This document shows positions 37,105 to 41,647 of a DNA stretch of 41,647 nt, piece by piece; the stretch's first letter is position 1; each line of letters starts with the position of its first letter. The translations under genes and the position numbers were made by a program. Location: NCBI RefSeq assembly GCF_001942465.1, contig NZ_MKJY01000565.1:1-41647 (forward strand), in the 5' to 3' direction. Below the pieces are notes generated by a model, which was not told the origin of the DNA, did not search any database, and saw only the letters and a program-made list of their open reading frames with translations. Source of the stretch: Actinomadura sp. CNU-125. Its GTDB lineage: Bacteria > Actinomycetota > Actinomycetes > Streptosporangiales > Streptosporangiaceae.

Positions 37105-39269
37105 TCAGCGTCGGCCGCTGTACTCCGGCTCGGCCTGCGGCGCGGGCACCGGCGCGGCACCGCGGAGCTTCTCGCCCTCGATGTCCAGGTTCGGCATGGC
37201 CCGGTCGAGCCACCGGGGCAGCCACCAGGCGCCGCGCCCGAGCAGCGACATGACGGCCGGGACGATCGTCATCCGCACGATGAACGCGTCGATGAAGACG
37301 CCGACGGCGAGCGCGAACCCGATCGACTTGATGATCGGGTCGTGCGCGAACACGAACCCGCCGAAGACCGCGATCATGATGATCGCGGCGGCGGTGACCA
37401 CGCGGGCGTTCTGCCCGAGCCCGTTGATGGTGGCCTGCCGCGGCGTGTCGCCGTGGACGTAGTCCTCCCGCATCTTCGAGACCAGGAAGACCTCGTAGTC
37501 CATGGCCAGGCCGAACAGGATGCCGACCAGGATGATCGGCAGGAAGCTGATCAGCGGGCCCGGGGTGTCGACGCCGACCAGCCCGGCCAGGTGGCCCTGC
37601 TGGAAGACGGCCGTGGTGATCCCGAACGTCGCGCCGACCGTGAGCAGGAAGCCCAGCGCGGCCTTGAGCGGGACGAGCAGGGACCGGAACACCAGCATCA
37701 GCAGCAGCACCGACAGGCCCACCACCAGCACCAGGTAGATCGGCAGGGCGTCGGCGAGCTTCTCGGAGATGTCGATGCCCATCGCCGTCATGCCGGTCAG
37801 CGCGACGTCGGCGCCCTGCACGGCGTCCACCTGGTCGCGGATCTCGTGGACGAGGTCCTCGGTGGCGGCGTCGGTCGGCCCGGTCTCGGGGATGACGGCG
37901 ACGAGCGCGGTCGTCCCGGCCTGGTTGAACTGCGGCGGCGCGGCCGCGGTCACCCCGTCCATGCCCCCGATGAGCCGGGCGGTCTGCTGCGCGGCGGCCT
38001 GGGTGGACGCCTGGTCCGGCCCGGAGACGACGGTGATGAGCCGGCCGTTGAACCCCTCGCCGAACCCTTCGCTGATCATGTCGTACGCCTGCCGCTGGGA
38101 CGACTCCTCGGCGGAGGTGCCCGCGTCCGGCAGCGCCAGCCGCATGTCCAGGGTGGGCAGGGCGAGCGCGCCCAGCCCCACGATCCCGACGATCAGCACG
38201 GGGATGCGCGCCTTCAGCACGCCGCGTCCCCACCGGTAGCCGAAGTTCTCCCGCTTCTTCGCCGCGCCCGCACCGTCGCGCCGTCCGCGCGGCAGCACCT
38301 TGGACCCGGCGAACGCCAGGACGGCGGGCAGCAGCGTCAGCGCGACCAGCACGGCGACGGCGACGGTCGCGGCGGCGGCGAGGCCCATCGCGGACAGGAA
38401 CGGGATGCCGACGACCGACAGCCCGGCCAGCGCGATGACCACGGTGACACCGGCGAACACCACCGCCGATCCGGCGGTGCCGATCGCCCGTCCGGCGGCC
38501 TCCCGGGCCTCCAGCCCGTCGAGGAGGTTCTGCCGGTAGCGGGACGTGATGAACAGCGAGTAGTCGATGCCGACGGCGAGCCCCAGCATCAGCGCCAGGA
38601 CGGGCGTGGTGGAACTCAGCTCGATCGCGCCGGTCAGCGCGTACAGCCCGGCCATCCCGACGCCGACGCCGATCAGCGCGTTGAGCAGCGTCATTCCGGC
38701 GGCGACCAGGGAACCGAAGGTGATCAGCAGGACGACCGCGGCGACGATCACGCCGATGATCTCGGCGCTGCCCATCGCCGGGACGGACGTGGCGGGCTCG
38801 CCGCCCGCCTCCACCCGCAGGCCGTCGATGTCCTGCCCGACCTCGCCGTACGCCTCGCGCTGCGCGTCGGTCAGCTCGGCGGCCTCGTCCTCGAACTGGA
38901 CCTGGACGAGCGCGTACCGCCCGTCCGGCGAGACCGACCTGCTCTGGAACGGGTCGGTGGCCGAGATCACCCCGGGGACGGCCGCGGCCTCGCGCACGAC
39001 GGGCGCGACCTCGCCCGCGCTCAGCTTGGAGCCCTCCGGCGCGGCGATGACGATCGTGCCGGAGCGCCCGTGGCCTGCGGGAAGTCTTTCTGCAGGGAGT
39101 TCATGGCCTCCTGGGACTCGGTGCCCGGCATCTTGAACTGGTCGGACGTCGGGCCCATGAACGCGGCGGCGGCGCCGCCGAGCACGCCCAGGAGCAGCAG
39201 CCATATCGCCACGACGGTGCCGCGGCGCCCGAAGCACCAGCGGCCCAGCCGGTAGAGCAAGGTCGCCAT
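37105..39269 (-). CDS. MMPL-family RND exporter, one frameshift
   Basis: This protein of about 721 residues has the two-fold MMPL layout: an N-terminal helix (VAIWLLLLGVLGGAAAAFMG), a periplasmic domain, a five-helix block, a second periplasmic domain and a final block. The proton-relay motifs appear as LALMLGLAVGIDYSLFITSR and ILVGILFGLAMDYEVFLVSK. The N-terminus breaks frame near 39070, one base joining MNSLQKDFPQATG to GTIVIAAPEGSKLSAGEVAP. The ATG 39269 is the natural start. MMPL proteins export lipids or drugs. The TetR gene directly upstream on the same strand is its likely regulator. Confidence 0.92.
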
Positions 39270-39392
39270 GAGGGAACAGACCTTTCAGTCGATTGGAGGG
39301 CAGCACGAAACGGCCGCGGGTGCGGCGTCTCGCCGGTGGGGGTTCGGTCGAGGTAGGGAGGTCGTGCTGGGTCGGTCGTGCTCGGTCGAGGA

Positions 39393-39941
39393 TCAGCCGG
39401 GGGTGTGCCCCAGTGTCCGCAAGGCGGTGGTGACCAGCGCCTCGCGCAGCATCGAGTCGTCCAGGGACAGGTCGGCGGCGGTCAGGAAGATGCCGCCGAG
39501 GGCCATCCGGGCGGCCACCTGGTCGGCCGGCGCGGACGAGCGGCCCGCGAGCGCGTCGACCAGCCCCTCGCCGAAGCCGTCGAGTTCCGGGAAGCCGGCG
39601 TCGAGGGTGGTGGCCTCCGCGAGGTTGTCGAACAGCAGCTTGACCTCGCGCCGGAACCGCATGGCGAGGGTCGCGAATTCCGTGACCGCGGTGATGGCGG
39701 CGTCGGCGCCGTCCAGCTTCTCAAGCCGCGCGTCCAACTCCACGGCTTCGCGCAGCACGGGGACCATCAGCTCGGTGAGGATCGCCTCCTTGTTGCTGAA
39801 GTGGTAGAGCAGCGACGCCTTGGAGCAGCCGACGTCGGTCGCGATGTCCTGCAGCGACGTTCCCCGGTACCCGTGGTCGACGAACAAATGCAGCGCCGCG
39901 CCGAGGATCCGGTCGTGCAACCCGCTGGACGGACGTGTCAT
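39393..39941 (-). CDS. TetR/AcrR family repressor of the MMPL exporter
   Basis: This 182-residue regulator has HDRILGAALHLFVDHGYRGT, then SLQDIATDVGCSKASLLYHF with the YHF recognition element, followed by an all-helical ligand domain. ATG 39941 has TACCGT 6 nt upstream and a double palindromic operator directly behind that box. It is followed by the MMPL gene after 123 bp on the same strand, in which GGTCGTGCT and GGTCGAGG-like direct repeats occur but no operator. It is likely autorepressed and controls the exporter. Confidence 0.92.
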   Translation of the reverse strand: MTRPSSGLHDRILGAALHLFVDHGYRGTSLQDIATDVGCSKASLLYHFSNKEAILTELMVPVLREAVELDARLEKLDGADAAITAVTEFATLAMRFRREVKLLFDNLAEATTLDAGFPELDGFGEGLVDALAGRSSAPADQVAARMALGGIFLTAADLSLDDSMLREALVTTALRTLGHTPG

Positions 39942-39947
39942 GCCTCA

Positions 39948-39953
39948 ACGGTA
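39948..39953 (-). promoter_or_regulatory. -10 box (TACCGT) of leaderless tetR-type transcript
   Basis: On the minus strand TACCGT fits TANNNT, ends 6 nt before ATG 39941 and abuts the operator at 39954. Confidence 0.6.
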
Positions 39954-39989
39954 ACTGTCCGATCGGTCAGCCCTGACCGATCGGACAGT
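39954..39989. promoter_or_regulatory. TetR operator: perfect 16-bp inverted repeat made of two palindromic half-sites
   Basis: ACTGTCCGATCGGTCA (39954-39969), spacer GCCC, and its exact reverse complement (39974-39989). Each arm itself contains the near-palindrome GTCCGATCGGTC, so the site could hold two TetR dimers, as QacR-type operators do. Confidence 0.85.
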
Positions 39990-39991
39990 GT

Positions 39992-40030
39992 CCTTCGTCA
40001 CGCGGCCTTCGTCACGCGGCCCTTCGTCAG
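39992..40030. repeat. Short tandem repeat of CCTTCGTCACGCGG
   Basis: Two exact 14-bp copies (39992-40005, 40006-40019) and a partial third (CCTTCGTCA, 40021-40029) lie between the TetR operator and the stop of the UDP-glucose dehydrogenase gene. No known role. Confidence 0.7.
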
Positions 40031-41364
40031 GGGCGGCCCAGCGCGCAGAAGGTCCAGCCGGCGGCGCGCCAGGCGTCCGGATCGAGCACGCCCCGGGCGT
40101 CGACGATGACGCGTCCGGCGACGACCGGGGCCAGCTCGGACGGCGTCAGCGCGCGGAACTCGCGCCACTCGGTGAGCAGCAGGACGGCGTCGGCGCCGCG
40201 GGCGGCGTCCAGCGCGGAGTCGGCGTAGGCGAGCGACGGCTGCGCGCGGCGGGCGTTCGCGTTCGCCTTCGGATCGTGCACGGTGACGGCGCCGCCCTCC
40301 GCCCGGATCGACGCGGCGACGTCGAGGGCGGGCGAGTCGCGGACGTCGTCGGAGTCGGGCTTGAACGCGGCCCCGAGCACGCCGACGAGCCCGTCCGGCG
40401 AACGAGCCGCCGAGGGCGCGGCGGGCGAGGTCGACCGTCCGGACGCGGCGCCCCCGCCCGTTGATGTCGTCCACCTCGCGCAGGAACGTGAGCGCGTGCG
40501 AGGCGCCCAGCTCGTCGGCGCGGGCCATGAAGGCGCGGATGTCCTTGGGCAGGCAGCCGCCGCCGAAGCCGAGGCCGGGCCCGAGGAACCGGCCGCCGAT
40601 GCGGTCGTCGTGGGCGAGCGCCGCGGCGAGCCGCGTCACGTCGGCGCCGGCCGCCTCGCACACCTCGGCCATCGCGTTGATGAAGGAGATCTTGGTGGCG
40701 AGGAACGCGTTCGCCGCCGTCTTGACGAGTTCGGCGGTGGGCAGGTCGGCGGTGACGAACGGGACGCCGTCCGCGAGCGCCGCCGCGTAGACCTCGCGCA
40801 GCACCTTCTCGGCGTGCTCGGCGGCGCCCTGTTCGGCGGGCAGCCCGGCGACGATCCGGTCGGGGCGCAGCGTGTCCCGGACGGCGAAGCCCTCCCGCAG
40901 GAACTCGGGGTTCCACGCGAGCACCGCGTCGCCACCGACGGGCGCGAGCCCGGCGAGCCGGTCGGCGAGGCGTCCGGCGGTGCCGACCGGCACGGTCGAC
41001 TTGCCGACGACCAGGCACGGGCGGCGCAGCAGCGGCGCGAGCGCCTCGACCGCGGCGTCCAGGTGGCCGAGGTCGGCGGCGTACGAGCCGGCCTGCTGCG
41101 GCGTCCCGACGCAGAGGAAGTGGACGTCGCCGAAGTCCGCGAGGTCCTGGAAGGACGTGGTGAAGCGCAGGCGCCCGTTCTCCAGGTTGCGGCGCAGGAC
41201 GGGTTCGAGGCCGGGCTCGTAGAACGGCAGGTCGCCGCTCGCCAGCCGCGCGATCTTGCCTTCGTCGACGTCCAGGCCGAGCACGTCGAAGCCCAGGTCG
41301 CCATGCAGGCGGCGTGCGTGGCACCGAGGTAACCGGTTCCGATGACGGTCAGCCGGTGGGCCAA
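40027..41364 (-). CDS. ugd: UDP-glucose 6-dehydrogenase, two frameshifts
   Basis: This oxidises UDP-glucose to UDP-glucuronate with two NAD+, for capsule or glycan precursors. The NAD-binding start LTVIGTGYLGATHAACM breaks frame near 41302 (one G restores it) and continues LGFDVLGLDVDEGKIARLASG and LPFYEPGLEPVL. Then come GKSTVPVGTAGRLAD, NPEFLREGFAV, ELVKTAANAFLATKISFINA and the catalytic Cys in FGGGCLPKDIRAF. A second break near 40400 (one G) leads to VGVLGAAFKPDSDDVRDSPA and ends CALGRP. About 446 residues. The TTG start at 41364 is supported by GAGAGGAG upstream. It is divergent from the acyl-CoA dehydrogenase gene. Confidence 0.92.
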
Positions 41365-41381
41365 GGCGGGCTCCTCTCAGG

Positions 41382-41431
41382 TCGGACCTTACGGACATAC
41401 CCACAGCGCGATTTTCGGACCTTACGGGCAT
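41382..41431. repeat. Direct repeat in the ugd leader/promoter
   Basis: TCGGACCTTACGG[A/G]CAT occurs at 41382-41398 and again at 41415-41431, 33 bp apart (about three helical turns). The minus-strand TAAGGT inside each copy could serve as a -10 box for ugd, and the spacing would suit a regulator binding one face of DNA. Confidence 0.6.
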
Positions 41432-41479
41432 TCCCCGTGTCGTCGGTCACTGCACGGCCGGGCGAATCGTACTTGCCGG

Positions 41480-41485
41480 TAACAT
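41480..41485 (+). promoter_or_regulatory. -10 box (TAACAT) of leaderless acyl-CoA dehydrogenase transcript
   Basis: TAACAT fits TANNNT and ends 7 nt before ATG 41493; no Shine-Dalgarno is seen. Confidence 0.55.
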
Positions 41486-41492
41486 CGAGCGC

Positions 41493-41647
41493 ATGAGCTC
41501 TGATTTTCCCACGTACGCTCCGTCGGAGGAGCATGAGCTGCTGCGCAGCACGGTGCGCGAGCTGGCCGACGCGAAGATCGCTCCGTTCGCGGCGGAGGTG
41601 GACGAGGAGTCCCGGTTCCCGCGCGAGGCGCTGGATGCGCTGGTGGC
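41493..41647 (+). CDS. Acyl-CoA dehydrogenase, 5' part only
   Basis: Only the first 51 codons are in the window. They read MSSDFPTYAPSEEHELLRST, then VRELADAKIAPFAAEVDEES and RFPREALDALV, the typical helical N-terminus of FAD-dependent acyl-CoA dehydrogenases. In M. tuberculosis the gene after purE is fadE25 (Rv3274c), so this may be its orthologue, separated here from purE by 15 kb. The gene runs off the right edge. Confidence 0.85.
   Translation, partial: MSSDFPTYAPSEEHELLRSTVRELADAKIAPFAAEVDEESRFPREALDALV

Noticed and set aside
37047..39255. Long plus-strand open frame rich in His, Asp, Gln and Arg opposite MMPL
   Set aside because: It is antisense shadow of the exporter; no signal, domain or ribosome site of its own.

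Overview
The window is high-GC actinobacterial chromosome, and gene content and order point to the Streptosporangiales/Thermomonosporaceae (an Actinomadura-like genome). The signs are strong G/C third-position codon bias on both strands, an AccE epsilon subunit beside a PccB-type carboxyltransferase, a TreX-TreY-TreZ trehalose locus, an IdeR/DmdR1-type iron box, and many start codons with a TANNNT hexamer 6-7 nt upstream instead of a Shine-Dalgarno site (leaderless mRNAs). No rRNA, tRNA, IS element, CRISPR array or phage gene was recognised. No gene-free stretch exceeds 300 bp; the longest (11096-11371) holds a tandem repeat.

Layout. 1-6534: partial beta-propeller protein, NYN-domain nuclease, accE-accD (acyl-CoA carboxylase), divergent ppc. 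6535-10697: a minus-strand aromatic catabolic operon (flavin monooxygenase, extradiol dioxygenase, meta-cleavage hydrolase) with a divergent TetR regulator. 10739-14157: small membrane protein, enoyl-CoA hydratase, birA, class III adenylate cyclase. 14161-15264: bacterioferritin and its ferredoxin under an iron box. 15364-21685: treX-treY-treZ. 21811-26348: two-component system, GtrA protein, purK-purE. 26357-30588: CoA-binding protein, NarL/DesK-type two-component system, a membrane protein, ArsR plus SDR. 30593-34489: a second catabolic-looking locus (IclR and cupin facing an AAHS transporter, 4-oxalocrotonate tautomerase and an FAH-family hydratase/decarboxylase). 34561-39941: two overlapping CNNM/CorC-type genes, an MMPL exporter and its TetR regulator. 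40027-41647: UDP-glucose dehydrogenase and the 5' end of an acyl-CoA dehydrogenase gene.

The backbone accE-accD-birA-gtrA-purK-purE-acyl-CoA dehydrogenase is the order known from Mycobacterium tuberculosis (Rv3281-Rv3274c), and birA next to a cyclase is the Streptomyces arrangement. The catabolic, trehalose, iron and efflux genes therefore look like cargo spread through a conserved housekeeping block.

Sixteen genes are split between reading frames while both halves stay clearly coding. In nearly every case checked, adding one G or C in a short G/C run restores the protein. I read these as sequence errors, give the full gene span and note the break. The most interesting regulation is at arsR/SDR and at tetR/MMPL, where a long perfect palindrome directly abuts the -10 box of a leaderless regulator gene. 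No wholly new system is evident. The least explained locus is the cupin-centred cluster at 30593-34489, which has ring-cleavage downstream enzymes but no recognisable ring-cleavage dioxygenase.
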